A stretch of DNA of 64,000 nucleotides, taken from Methylobacterium persicinum. Lineage in GTDB: Bacteria > Pseudomonadota > Alphaproteobacteria > Rhizobiales > Beijerinckiaceae. This document shows, one piece after another, positions 54,976 to 64,000 of the stretch. The notes under the pieces were generated by a model, which worked only from the letters and a program-made list of their open reading frames with translations, did no database searches and was not told the DNA's origin. The DNA is taken from assembly GCF_022179525.1 (NCBI RefSeq), contig NZ_BPQX01000014.1, positions 124,001 through 188,000 on the forward strand, given 5' to 3'. The position numbers and the translations under genes are program-made. Each line of letters starts with the position of its first letter. Position 1 is the stretch's first letter.

Positions 54976-57408
54976 ATGTCGGAAACAAGTAACGCACAGT
55001 CATACCGCTTTCGTTCGAATGATTATTCATCAATCGAGAGCAGATCGAATTCGGCGCTTGTCTTTGGAAGAGCTGTCAAAGGCCGTGTCTTAGGGGTGCC
55101 GGAAGACAACGATACGGAGTTCAGCCTGTCGGATTCCGATTCGATTCTCAGACTCCGGGATGGCTCTTCGGGAGCGTCGTTTGGGTCCTTAATTGGTTCG
55201 CTGGCTGCTCAGGCAGTTCGCCTTGGGGCGGTTGCGGCGCCGGTCGGCGATCACACCTACGGCTCCTTGGAGTTCCATACCACGGGTCTGTTCAGCTCGG
55301 CGATCCAGTGGATAAAGGCCAAGCTCTTCACACCGGCCGTGCCGCACGATCAAAGGAATCTCGTCACGCTGTTCGGCTCGGCGACGACTGAACATCAGAT
55401 GCTTGCGAAGTACAACGGCGCAGGCGTTCACGTGGGTATATACGACGATGGGATCGATAAGTCCGTCTCTGCTTTGATGACTCACTATGACGCCTCGCGT
55501 GAGTTGATTATCAACGGCGTGAAGGCCGATCCTGGTGTCCTGGCGGGCAATGGCCAGGGCGTGCATGGGACGGCGACCAGCGGCATCATCGCGGCCGACC
55601 CGACGAAGACGGGCGGTGAAGTTACGGGGATCGCCAACGGAGCATTCCTGACAGCCGTCAACGTCTTCGATGGCCCCGCCTCATTCTTCAACCTCTATCT
55701 CGAAGCCGTCAGACAGATGGCGAACTTTGATGTCACGAGCAACTCGTACGGCGCTGTCTATAAGTGGTCGAAGGGCATCACCGCTCCGTATAGCTATGCG
55801 CAAGCGCTTGCTGACGGCCTCAACTACGCGGGTTCGGTCGGCCGCGGCGGCTTGGGGACGGTGATCGTCTTCGCTGCGGGCAACGATTGGCTGTACGATC
55901 ATCGCGACGCGAACACAGACGGCCTGCTGGCCGACCGCCACGTGGTCACCGTGGGCGCGATCGCGAGCGATTATGATGTTTCAAATTATGCGACGCGGGG
56001 TGCGGCCATCCTGACATCCGCTCCGAGCAGTGGATCGAGCTTGAAGATCACGACGACCGATCGTACCGGTGCAGCGGGATACAGCAGCGGAACCATCACG
56101 GACACATTCGGTGGCACATCGGCGGCGGCCCCCGAAGTCGCTGCAGTCGTCGCCGACATGTTGGGCGCCAACGGAAAGCTTGGTGCCAGGGATGTTCAGT
56201 CCATCCTTGCTCTTGCGTCACACGACAACGAGCTGCCTTTCTTCGCAAAATGGGCCACGGGCAACATGGCCTATGGGTGGACTGTCAACCATGCGGGCAC
56301 CTTCAATGGTGGCGGATATCATTTCTCGAACGACGAAGGTTTCGGAGAACTCAATGCGCACGACGCGATCCGGGAAGCTGTCGTATGGAACTACATGAAT
56401 CCGGTTGCCCAGACGTTTAATAATGAGACACATCTGTCGGCGGTCGCTGCAGGTAGCGTCGTTCCTGCGACGCGTGGAGGGGCGACCTTCGTCTTCAATA
56501 TCTCAGGCGCAGAGAACGTTGAGAACGCCGATCTGACCCTCGATTTGTCATCGGCCAACCTCAACAATCTAAAGGTCGTGCTGACCAGTGGGTCGGGAAC
56601 GCAGTCGATCATCCTCGACAGTTCAGTGACGATCAAGGGTGATCTTTTTAACTCTCAGCCCGATGGCGTGAAGATCTCGCTCGCATCACATGCCTTCCTG
56701 GGCGAGGCGGCACAGGGGACTTGGACTGCACAGGTTTTCGATCCCGTCAGCGGCGACAACGTGAAGATTAACTCGGCTACGCTAGACCTTTATGGGTCGG
56801 CGCCAACTCAGTCGCATGTGTTTCATTACACAGATGAAGCGTTCAAAATGGACGTGAGTGACTGGTCGCGCTTCACGTTGCACGACCGGTGGGGCGTCGA
56901 TAGCTGGATCGACACGGCGATGATGACCGGAAACGAATCCATCGACCTTCATACGGGGAGTGCCTCGTATGAGAACAGCATACCGTTTACGTGGATCGGT
57001 TCGGACACCATCATCAACAAGGTTGCCCTCGGTGATGGGGCCTGCACGGTTCGCTGCAACGACAATGGCGACATGGTCGTAGCCGGCAACGGCCCGGCCT
57101 GGATCACCGGTGGGCGTGGCAACGATACCTTCGTGGCCGGTTCCGGTTCGGAAACGATCAGCAGTGGTGGCGGGTACGACAACTTCGTGTTCGATCACCG
57201 TGGTTTCGGCACCGCGACGATCACGGATTTCACGCAAGGCCTCGATCACATTGATATGCGCGGGCTCGGAATCGACTTCAGCAATCTCAAGATCTACGAT
57301 AACGGGTCGACGATCTGGATCTCAAACTTCGACGCTCAGAACGATTCGGTCGTCCTGACGAACACCCATCAGCAGCACCTGTCGGCGCACGACTTCCTCT
57401 TCGCCTGA
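54976..57408 (+). CDS. kexin-like subtilase with P domain and RTX-type C-terminus
   Basis: An 810-residue S8 protease. The catalytic triad is Asp157 (VGIYDDGID), His197 (GQGVHGTATSGIIAA) and Ser382 (FGGTSAAAPEVAA); oxyanion Asn303 is in FAAGNDW. Residues 490-620 form a P/Homo-B domain ending with the GTWTAQVFDPVSGDN and LDLYG pattern. The last 100 residues show GGRGNDTFVAGSG and ITDFTQGLDHIDM, as in RTX exoproteins. There is no N-terminal signal, so type I secretion by the C-terminus is inferred; no ABC exporter lies nearby. GC is much lower than for neighbours. AGAGGGGG lies before the ATG. Confidence 0.9.
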   Translation: MSETSNAQSYRFRSNDYSSIESRSNSALVFGRAVKGRVLGVPEDNDTEFSLSDSDSILRLRDGSSGASFGSLIGSLAAQAVRLGAVAAPVGDHTYGSLEFHTTGLFSSAIQWIKAKLFTPAVPHDQRNLVTLFGSATTEHQMLAKYNGAGVHVGIYDDGIDKSVSALMTHYDASRELIINGVKADPGVLAGNGQGVHGTATSGIIAADPTKTGGEVTGIANGAFLTAVNVFDGPASFFNLYLEAVRQMANFDVTSNSYGAVYKWSKGITAPYSYAQALADGLNYAGSVGRGGLGTVIVFAAGNDWLYDHRDANTDGLLADRHVVTVGAIASDYDVSNYATRGAAILTSAPSSGSSLKITTTDRTGAAGYSSGTITDTFGGTSAAAPEVAAVVADMLGANGKLGARDVQSILALASHDNELPFFAKWATGNMAYGWTVNHAGTFNGGGYHFSNDEGFGELNAHDAIREAVVWNYMNPVAQTFNNETHLSAVAAGSVVPATRGGATFVFNISGAENVENADLTLDLSSANLNNLKVVLTSGSGTQSIILDSSVTIKGDLFNSQPDGVKISLASHAFLGEAAQGTWTAQVFDPVSGDNVKINSATLDLYGSAPTQSHVFHYTDEAFKMDVSDWSRFTLHDRWGVDSWIDTAMMTGNESIDLHTGSASYENSIPFTWIGSDTIINKVALGDGACTVRCNDNGDMVVAGNGPAWITGGRGNDTFVAGSGSETISSGGGYDNFVFDHRGFGTATITDFTQGLDHIDMRGLGIDFSNLKIYDNGSTIWISNFDAQNDSVVLTNTHQQHLSAHDFLFA

Positions 57409-57415
57409 TGTATTC

Positions 57416-57447
57416 AAGGACAGCGCGCTGGCTAGCGTGCTGTCCTT
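57416..57447 (+). terminator. hairpin after the subtilase gene
   Basis: Arms AAGGACAGC / GCTGTCCTT, extended inside by GCGCT / AGCGT with one wobble pair, giving a stem of 14 with a GGCT loop. It starts 8 bases after the stop. Confidence 0.7.
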
Positions 57448-57997
57448 TCACGAACTCTCACAAACCCGTGCTGTGTCCCCCAAGGGCATGGCGCGGGTTT
57501 TCTCTTGTGGCTCCTGGGACTCGTCAGGCTGCGATCCCATTGTGAAATCGGCTGGCTCGCATTGAGAGCTAGCATCGGACCGGCGAGGGTGAAGAGATCA
57601 CAGGCAAGGGCGAAGGGTGAGCCGACGACAAGGTTGTGCCCGGCCCAAGCGAGGGAGGCGCCGATGAAGTTGACGCGCATCGCCCCCGCGTCGCTTTGAA
57701 ACCGCGCGCGGATCGCGCAGACGCGCCGGTCCCAGCAAAGGCCGAGGGCCATCCCGCCCAGGTCGCGGTGGTTAAAGCGCGGACCGCACCCGCGCTGGTG
57801 GTGAAGAAGGCCGCGAACCACGCCAGTCGCTGGACGGCGCCTCCTAAGCGCGCCGAAGTGAGGCTCTGCGGCACCGACAAGGTGCTCATCACGGCCCCGG
57901 TCGAGGTGCCCATGCGCCAATAATCGACGCCGAAACATGCGGCGCAGGCCGCCGACATGAGATGGATCGCCGAGCGTTCCGCCATGATTTCGGACAA
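57432..57997 (-). pseudogene. possible frameshifted remnant of a YgjV-like membrane protein
   Basis: On the minus strand one frame from 57997 gives MSEIMAERSAIHLMSAACAA, a hydrophobic WFAAFFTTSAGAVRAL segment and more. After a run of five G near 57690 the hydrophobic pattern goes on in another frame as VNFIGASLAWAGHNLVVGSP and DLFTLAGPMLAL. The latter resembles the last segment of YgjV-type inner-membrane proteins. A single-base shift would join them. Start and end are uncertain, and chance is not excluded. Confidence 0.3.
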
Positions 57998-58482
57998 GAA
58001 TTTGAGTCAAAGGCAGAGGGCGCACAGAATGTGATACCGCTCTAAGAGTGCGGACATCTGGTCTATCGTCGTCATGGCTGAGATGGTATCAAAACAATCT
58101 CGCGCCTGACATTTCCAACACTATCATTTCAGCGCTAAGGTCGGATGGTAAGCGCTTCATTAACGTCCCCATCCAGGTCCGAACGGTTCGAGTCAGTGCG
58201 CGAATCGGGCGGACGCGTGTCCTTCAAGGCACGCCGGGCGCTGTTCTTCTCCGCGATGAGGGGCCTTCGCTTCCCTGGCAAGGGAAGTCGGAAGGCGCCG
58301 GCGATGCGCGGAGGTCGCAGGAATTCAATATCACACGCTGCGGCAAGTCTCCGCAGCGGAAATTGATGTAAAGTGCCAGGTATCATCCTGGCGGTCACGA
58401 ATTAGTGACGCTTGCGGGCGTTCATGGTGCAGCGGTGATGGAAATCGCTGCAGCCCACTAGTTGAAGACCGCTAGATCTCCG
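57998..58482. other. stretch without a supported gene
   Basis: The region between the possible remnant and the GGDEF-EAL gene has open frames on both strands but all of irregular composition. It should hold the promoter of the GGDEF-EAL gene. I see no clear regulatory site. Confidence 0.45.
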
Positions 58483-60177
58483 ATGCCTTTGCCGATCCGC
58501 GCCGCCCGTCCGGCCGTCAGCGATAGCGACACCCGACCCGATCCGGTCGGCCGCCTTGCGACCTATCTCGACGGGCTCGATCAGGGCCTGCTCGCGCTGG
58601 ACGATACGGGCTGCGTCGTCATCGCGACCGGGCCGGCGCGCAGTATCCTCTCCCAGTCCGGCCATGCGTCCGCCGTGGGGATGTCGGGTCGCGCGCTTCT
58701 CCGGGTTCTGGCGGCGGCCACCGGCTCGGGACTGAATTTTGGCTTCTCCATGCTCCGTCGTGCGAAAGCCGAGGGTGTCCCCATGCAATGTGAGGCGCAG
58801 AGCGGTCAGCACGTGATCTCGGTGCGCATCCAGGCGGTGCCCGACGGGTGGACCGTTCTTCTGGAGGACGTCACCGCCCGACGGATGCTCGAAGCCCAAT
58901 CGGCCGAGCTCGCCCGCCGTGACCCCCTCACCGGCCTCGCGAACCGGCTGATGTTGCGGGAAAACCTTGATGCCTCCATCGAGCGGCTGGGCCGCTTCGC
59001 CGAGCCCTTCGCCCTGTTGCTGCTCGATCTCGACCGCTTCAAGCCGGTCAACGATACGCTGGGACATGCCGTCGGCGACGCGCTCTTGGCCAAAGTCGCT
59101 GACCGGCTGCGTTCGGCCGTGCGTGCGACCGACACGGTGGCCCGAGTCGGAGGCGACGAGTTCGTGGTCATCCAGGCCGCCGTCGGGCATCCGGAGGACG
59201 CCGCCGTCCTGGCACGCCGACTCGTCGATCTGATCGGCCGAACCTACATCATCGATGGCCAACTGCTTACGATCGGCGCCAGCCTTGGCATCGCTCTGGC
59301 ACCGCAGGACGGGACGGACGCGGATCGCCTTTTGAAGCAGGCGGATCTCGCCCTGTACCGGGCGAAGCTCGAGGGGCGCGGCACGTACCAGTTCTTCGAG
59401 CCGGAGATGGACGTGCGCATGCAGGCCCGGCGCAGGCTGGAGCTCGACATCCGCCAAGCCCTCGCCCGGCGTGAATTCCTGCTGCACTACCAGCCGCAGC
59501 TCAACCTTGAGAACCAGCGCCTGACCGGCTGCGAGGCGCTGCTGCGCTGGAAACATCCCGAGCGCGGAACCGTGCCCCCTTCGGAATTCATTCCGCTGGC
59601 GGAGGAAGTCGGCCTCATCGTTCCAATCGGTGAATGGGTGATTCGGCAGGCCTGCCGCGACGCCGCGTCGTGGCCGGCCGGAATTACCGTCGCGGTGAAT
59701 GTCTCTCCTGCGCAATTCAAGAGCGATCGCTTGGTCGAGACAATCGTCTCCGCCCTCGCGATGTCCGGTCTCGCGGCCGACCGCCTGGAGATCGAGATTA
59801 CCGAAGGGGTGCTTCTGCAGAACAACGAGCGCACCCTCGAAACCCTGCACAGGCTTCGGGCGTTGGGCGTGCGCGTGTCGATGGACGATTTCGGCACGGG
59901 ATACTCGTCGCTGAGCTATCTCCGCAGCTTTCCCTTCGACAAGATCAAGATCGACCGGTCCTTCGTCAACGATTTGTCCAGTAAGACGGACGGGGATGCG
60001 ATCATCCGCGCCATCGCCGGCCTCGGCCGGAGCCTCGGCATGACCACGGTCGCCGAGGGCGTCGAGACGGAAGAGCAGATGCGACGGATCCGCGCCGAGG
60101 GCTGTACGGATGTGCAGGGCTACCTCATCAGCCGTCCGGTCCCGGTCGAACAACTGCTCCATCTGCTGAATCCCTGA
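58483..60177 (+). CDS. PAS-GGDEF-EAL protein (diguanylate cyclase and c-di-GMP phosphodiesterase)
   Basis: A 564-residue cytoplasmic protein. Residues 20-130 form a PAS-like sensor (LDQGLLALDDTGCVVIATGPA). The GGDEF domain has an RDPLTGLANRLML start and an intact catalytic GGDEF at about 223-227, with the inhibitory RxxD site (RATD) five residues before it. The EAL domain keeps CEALLRWKHP, NVSPAQF, EITEG, DDFGTGYSS and EGVE. Both activities may work, so the sensor may set which dominates. The ATG at 58483 was chosen; a TTG 21 bases upstream is possible. The BLUF gene follows after 77 bases. Confidence 0.94.
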   Translation: MPLPIRAARPAVSDSDTRPDPVGRLATYLDGLDQGLLALDDTGCVVIATGPARSILSQSGHASAVGMSGRALLRVLAAATGSGLNFGFSMLRRAKAEGVPMQCEAQSGQHVISVRIQAVPDGWTVLLEDVTARRMLEAQSAELARRDPLTGLANRLMLRENLDASIERLGRFAEPFALLLLDLDRFKPVNDTLGHAVGDALLAKVADRLRSAVRATDTVARVGGDEFVVIQAAVGHPEDAAVLARRLVDLIGRTYIIDGQLLTIGASLGIALAPQDGTDADRLLKQADLALYRAKLEGRGTYQFFEPEMDVRMQARRRLELDIRQALARREFLLHYQPQLNLENQRLTGCEALLRWKHPERGTVPPSEFIPLAEEVGLIVPIGEWVIRQACRDAASWPAGITVAVNVSPAQFKSDRLVETIVSALAMSGLAADRLEIEITEGVLLQNNERTLETLHRLRALGVRVSMDDFGTGYSSLSYLRSFPFDKIKIDRSFVNDLSSKTDGDAIIRAIAGLGRSLGMTTVAEGVETEEQMRRIRAEGCTDVQGYLISRPVPVEQLLHLLNP

Positions 60178-60254
60178 ACGGGACTCGCCGCATCACCCGG
60201 GGCGACAGCACAGACGGCCCCGATCCGTCCACATCGATCCATAAGAGCCGGCCC

Positions 60255-61151
60255 ATGAGCGAGTTTTACCGCCTCGTCTATGCCAGCAAGAACCTTCTCG
60301 AGGGCACCGGGCCGGAGGCACAGGCTGCCGTGGAGGAGATCCTCGCGGCGTCCCGGCGCAACAACGCCCGCGTCGGCGTGACGGGCGCGCTGATGTTCAA
60401 CCGCAGCGCCTTCGCGCAGGTGCTGGAGGGGCCGCAGAAGGGCGTCGAGGACACGTTCGAGCGCATCCAGCGCGATACGCGTCATGGCGACGTCACGGTG
60501 CTGGAATGCCGGCCTGTAAACGAGCGGGCCTTCACGGAGTGGTCGATGGCCTTCGTCGGCCAATCTCCCGCCGGCCATGCCGTGTGGGACAAGCTGGCCG
60601 CCCAGAGCGGTTTCGACCTGCGCCGCCTCGACGGCGATGCAGTGTTCCGCATGCTGCACGGTCTCGTGCTGGAGGAGGAGGGTCTGGCCGCAGCCATCGC
60701 CGTGCCCCCTCCCCCCTCGCCGGAGGTGAATGCCCTGGCTGAGCGGTCCGAGGCCGAGCAGTCCCTGGCGGGTCTGGACGTGGCGGGCTTGCAGGAGGCG
60801 ATCGTTCAGCGCCAGCCCCCCGCGCCCGCCCGCGTTATGGTCGATGCGGAGACGCCGCTCCAGGGGCGGCTGACGGGGGACGCCGCAGCGGTTGCCATCC
60901 TGAAGGCGGCCCTCGCAGAGGAGCGAAGCCGGACGGCAGCCCTGCGGGGCAACATCGACACCCTCCGCATCGCCCTGGCCCAGAGCGAGGGCCGACTCGC
61001 CCATTTCCGGCAACAGCGTGACCTCTGGCGGCACCGGGCCCGGGTCCTGACGACGGCCCTGTGCGATGATCTGGACGGCCCGGCCGATGCCGAGGAGGCG
61101 CCTACATCGACGGTCGGCGAGGAGATACGCCCACACCGCGCCGTAGCCTGA
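60255..61151 (+). CDS. BLUF-domain blue-light sensor protein
   Basis: A 298-residue protein. The N-terminal 100 residues form a BLUF domain that binds FAD: Tyr9 (RLVYAS), Asn37 (NNARVGVTG) and Gln55 (FAQVLEG) form the light switch, with Trp96 and Met98 in EWSMAF as in AppA-type sensors. After a Pro/Ala linker the C-terminus is a coiled coil of about 70 residues (AILKAALAEERSRTAALRGN on to the end), which may dimerise or bind a partner. No output domain is recognisable, so signal passes by protein contact. The neighbour with GGDEF-EAL domains is an obvious candidate. Confidence 0.93.
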   Translation: MSEFYRLVYASKNLLEGTGPEAQAAVEEILAASRRNNARVGVTGALMFNRSAFAQVLEGPQKGVEDTFERIQRDTRHGDVTVLECRPVNERAFTEWSMAFVGQSPAGHAVWDKLAAQSGFDLRRLDGDAVFRMLHGLVLEEEGLAAAIAVPPPPSPEVNALAERSEAEQSLAGLDVAGLQEAIVQRQPPAPARVMVDAETPLQGRLTGDAAAVAILKAALAEERSRTAALRGNIDTLRIALAQSEGRLAHFRQQRDLWRHRARVLTTALCDDLDGPADAEEAPTSTVGEEIRPHRAVA

Positions 61152-61397
61152 AACGCGGGACCATCGGACCCGGGGCGGGACTGCGATGCGCCGTAGGGCT
61201 TCCTCGGCTTTCCGAGCGCATGAAAGGAGAGCGTCGACGGGGTGTCGCGCCGTTGAGAACAGGCGCGCGCGCCGGATGGTCGCTTGCTCCGCGGGCCCCT
61301 GGCCGCTAGTGACAGAAGCGGGATATTCGTCGTCCGACCGATCATGACGTACCGGTTGTGGCGGGATGTCCAACAAGGTGTTCACGTTGAACATCAT

Positions 61398-61473
61398 GGG
61401 CCTGTAGCTCAATGGTTAGAGCCGACCGCTCATAACGGTCTGGTTGCAGGTTCGAGTCCTGCCGGGCCCACCA
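61398..61473 (+). tRNA. tRNA with anticodon CAT (Met or Ile2)
   Basis: A full cloverleaf: acceptor GGGCCTG pairs with CGGGCCC, D stem GCTC/GAGC, anticodon stem GACCG/CGGTC around the loop CTCATAA, T stem GCAGG/CCTGC with TTCGAGT loop, and an encoded CCA at 61471-61473. The body resembles elongator Met and also tRNA-Ile2, in which C34 is turned to lysidine. The G/C-rich acceptor start GGGCC speaks for the Ile2 type, but this is not decisive. Confidence 0.93.
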
Positions 61474-61622
61474 TTCGACCGACGGAACCGGTTCTGTATT
61501 GAGTGCGTGTCGCGCCCAGGCGATGACACCCATCCCCGGATCAGCCATTCCCCTTAAGCCAGACAGGTCGGGCGATCCGGCTTGGCGTAACAAGGCCGCT
61601 GAGCGTCCGGCATGGCGTCTGC

Positions 61623-63875
61623 TCACGCGGCTTGGCGGTATTGCGCGGCGAGCGACGCGATCAGATCGTCCCCGAGGTGATCCGCTTCGATCAGCTTCAC
61701 ACCGAATAAGTCGAGGTTGGCATGGCTGACGATGCCGCTGCGGGCGCGGCCGTCGCCGAAATCGATCGTCACCGACATGGCCGGCGTCACCTCCACGCCG
61801 GGTAAGCACACCATCGCTCCGCCCCTGCTCACATTCTCCAGCCGGGCGTCGCGGGGCCGGCCGTCGATGTGAACGCGAACTGGGGCGTTCGTGGGAAAGC
61901 GCTCGGTTGCACGCCGTTCCGAAATCGCCCGGACCACCCCCTCCAGCTTCTGGCTGAAGGCCCCGGCCTCTCCGAGGAGATCTTCGGCGAACTGCGCCAG
62001 CTCGGTCGCAAGGCGGTCGGTCTCCGTCGCGGCGGCCGGCAAGGAACTCAATCCCTTGATCGCGACCTGCGTGCGGTCGGTGGAAATCTGCACGGTGCGG
62101 TCGATCTCTGAGGTCGTCGCGCTTTGCTCTTCCACAGCGCTGGCGATCGCCGAGGCCGCGACGGTCATGGTCGTGATCGTTTCGTCGACGCCCTCCATCG
62201 CCGTGAGCACATCGTGGGAAGCCTTGCGCAAAGCCGCGACTTGCTGGCCGATCTCGGCCGTTGCCTTGCCGGTCTGCTCGGCCAGCTCCTTCACCTCGGT
62301 TGCCACGACGGCGAAGCCTCGACCGGCCGCGCCTGCCCGGGCGGCCTCGATCGTCGCGTTGAGGGCGAGCAGATTGGTCTGGCCCGCGATCCCGCTGATG
62401 AGGTCGCTGAAGCTGCCGATGCGTGCACTCACCTCGTCGAGGAGTATCGCCAGCGAACGGGCTGCATGAACCCGGTCCTGCGCCTGCCGTACAACCGCAT
62501 TGGATTGCGTTGCCTGGCTGGCGATCTCCGCCACCGACGCCGACAGTTGGGTGACCGCTGCGGCGACCCCGGAGAATTCCGAGACCGAACCTTCCAGGCT
62601 CTCGACGGATTGATCTAGTTGCTCGCGGGTCGAGCTGGCATGGCGACGGACGTGCTTGGTCGAGGCGCCCATCACGCCGGCGAGTTCCTGGAAGCGCCCC
62701 ATGGCATGCTGGGTGGATGACGTGATTTGCTCCGAGATCTCCATCATGTGGGCGACCCAGGCATCGCGCTCGACGGCGCGATCGGCGTTGGCCGCTTCGG
62801 CGATCTGAGCCGCGGTGCGGTCGCGGTAATGCACGACGGCGCGGGCTAGCTCCGCGATCTCGTCGCTGCCTTTCGCCTCCGGGACGTCGGCGGCGACATC
62901 GTGGTCGGCCAGGGTCTGGATGCGCAGGCCGAGATTCTCGAGCGTCCCCACGATTGAGCGGCCCAGGAACCACGCGATCAGGAAGGCTGCGGCCGCGACG
63001 CCGAATCCCACGGCGCCCGGGACGATCATGGCGCCATAGAATCCGTCGATGCGGGCCTTAAGCAACCGGTCGAGTTCGTCCGTGGCGCTCGTCTGAAGGC
63101 GATCAAGGGCGGCGTTCACCGTGGCGACCGCATCCTCGAACGCCGCCACCTCTGCCTCTGGCCGACGCCCGGCCTCATGGGCCTGCATGAGATCGTCGGC
63201 CGTCGAGAACAGGGTCTTGTAGGCAGCCTGGAAAGCCGCCAGCGGCTCCGCCAGCGCCCGCTTCGTGTCCCCGGCATTGGCAGCGAAGGCCTTGGCCAGG
63301 GAACGTTCGACCCCCTCAAGATTGGCCCGCAACTTACCCAGGTCGATGAGCGTCGCGGCGTAATCGGCCTTGGATACGGTCGTCCGCCCGGCCTGTTCCC
63401 GGGCTTGGCCGAGGAGCTTCCAGTTCAATTCCAGCATTTCGGGCATCCGCACCACGGCGGCGTCCATCACGTAAAAGGAGTCGAGGTCTGGATCGAGCAG
63501 CAGGTTCGACCCGTCGCCCACCGCATCGATGAGAGCGTGCGCCGCCGCGACCTGGGCCGCGCGGTCGGAGCCAGACAGGGCCTTGCCGAGGTCTTGGCCG
63601 GCCGCGACGGCCTTGTTCGCCTCGGCCAGGGCCAGGTTCGCGGCCCGTTCGGCCTTCAACATCTGCGGGCCCAGGACCGCCCCCGCAGGCAGGGCAACGG
63701 ACTGGAGCATAACCGGCCACACCGTTCTGATCTGTGCGATGCCCGACCTTTCCGCATCGGCGAACCGGACATTGGTCATCGCCTGCTGCACGTACAGCGC
63801 CGCAAACAGGGTGATCGGAAGCAGGAATAAGCTCACCGTGGCGATGAGCTTGCGCCGGATCGTCAACCTGCCCAT
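61623..63875 (-). CDS. methyl-accepting chemotaxis protein with C-terminal PilZ domain
   Basis: A 750-residue transmembrane receptor. TM1 lies near the start ([20 protein letters not shown]), followed by a periplasmic domain of about 260 residues and TM2 ([19 protein letters not shown]). A HAMP-like region follows, and the signalling tip [20 protein letters not shown] is intact. The last 100 residues are a PilZ domain, with RATERFP (RxxxR) and [10 protein letters not shown] (D/NxSxxG), the usual c-di-GMP site. This ties chemotaxis to c-di-GMP. The start at 63875 has GGGGGCAG upstream; an ATG at 63941 is an alternative. Confidence 0.94.
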   Translation of the reverse strand: MGRLTIRRKLIATVSLFLLPITLFAALYVQQAMTNVRFADAERSGIAQIRTVWPVMLQSVALPAGAVLGPQMLKAERAANLALAEANKAVAAGQDLGKALSGSDRAAQVAAAHALIDAVGDGSNLLLDPDLDSFYVMDAAVVRMPEMLELNWKLLGQAREQAGRTTVSKADYAATLIDLGKLRANLEGVERSLAKAFAANAGDTKRALAEPLAAFQAAYKTLFSTADDLMQAHEAGRRPEAEVAAFEDAVATVNAALDRLQTSATDELDRLLKARIDGFYGAMIVPGAVGFGVAAAAFLIAWFLGRSIVGTLENLGLRIQTLADHDVAADVPEAKGSDEIAELARAVVHYRDRTAAQIAEAANADRAVERDAWVAHMMEISEQITSSTQHAMGRFQELAGVMGASTKHVRRHASSTREQLDQSVESLEGSVSEFSGVAAAVTQLSASVAEIASQATQSNAVVRQAQDRVHAARSLAILLDEVSARIGSFSDLISGIAGQTNLLALNATIEAARAGAAGRGFAVVATEVKELAEQTGKATAEIGQQVAALRKASHDVLTAMEGVDETITTMTVAASAIASAVEEQSATTSEIDRTVQISTDRTQVAIKGLSSLPAAATETDRLATELAQFAEDLLGEAGAFSQKLEGVVRAISERRATERFPTNAPVRVHIDGRPRDARLENVSRGGAMVCLPGVEVTPAMSVTIDFGDGRARSGIVSHANLDLFGVKLIEADHLGDDLIASLAAQYRQAA

Positions 63876-64000
63876 TGAATTCTGCCCCCGTCGATTACAA
63901 ACGCGAACCCATCGCCTAATTAATTCCATGTATTTACTCATCGAGGCTTAAAGCGCGGACTGTTATAGAAAAATATAAGACACAAATAGACTTATCGGGG

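Noticed and set aside
58135-58398. Short frames on both strands before the GGDEF-EAL gene
   Set aside because: Composition is irregular, no domain is seen and they overlap each other.

Overview
The window looks like a chromosomal stretch of a high-GC alphaproteobacterium of the order Hyphomicrobiales, most likely Methylobacterium or a close relative. This is inferred from gene content: a serine-cycle type glycerate 2-kinase, a GapR-family protein, an IalB-family protein, a ubiquinone hydroxylase, a GCG_CRPN-type small secreted protein, an Irr-like site upstream of bacterioferritin genes, and the alphaproteobacterial order obg-proB-proA-nadD-rsfS-rlmH-envC-ctpA-yibQ-rppH. No rRNA or species marker is present, so the genus is an inference.

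Layout. 1-4 kb: a DUF1036 protein cut by the window edge, glycerate kinase, an N-formylglutamate amidohydrolase-family protein, DUF1244 and GapR-like proteins. 4-9 kb: a branched-chain amino acid type ABC transporter (binding protein, LivH, a fused LivM-LivG, LivF). 9-21 kb: asd, two secreted proteins of unknown role, then a tightly packed minus-strand run (bfd, bfr, dapB, gpmA, alkB, DUF817, DUF2809, a secreted protein, pxpA, pxpB, pxpC), followed by ruvA. 21-25 kb: a YceI protein, ribosomal proteins L21 and L27, a GNAT acetyltransferase and Obg. 25-37 kb: a cell-wall and ribosome maturation cluster (proB to rppH), into which an oxalate decarboxylase-like gene and a ferritin-like gene sit in opposite orientation. 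37-50 kb: mixed housekeeping (response regulator, YoaK, WD40 protein, HspQ, IalB, UbiH-family, a haloacetate dehalogenase-like hydrolase, RecG, DUF502). 50-54 kb: a TonB-dependent siderophore receptor convergent with a PepSY membrane protein.

The most unusual part is 54-64 kb. A small Trp/His-rich secreted repeat protein is followed by an AT-rich stretch and a kexin-like subtilase with a P domain and an RTX-type C-terminus, whose base composition is clearly below the surrounding DNA. A decayed region follows. Then come a GGDEF-EAL protein with intact motifs, a BLUF blue-light sensor, a tRNA with anticodon CAT, and a chemoreceptor ending in a PilZ domain. Together the last three proteins could form a light and c-di-GMP signalling module.

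An imperfect palindromic repeat of about 94 bp occurs at least five times between genes, with two decayed copies. A second palindromic repeat family is seen once. Several strong hairpins mark gene ends.
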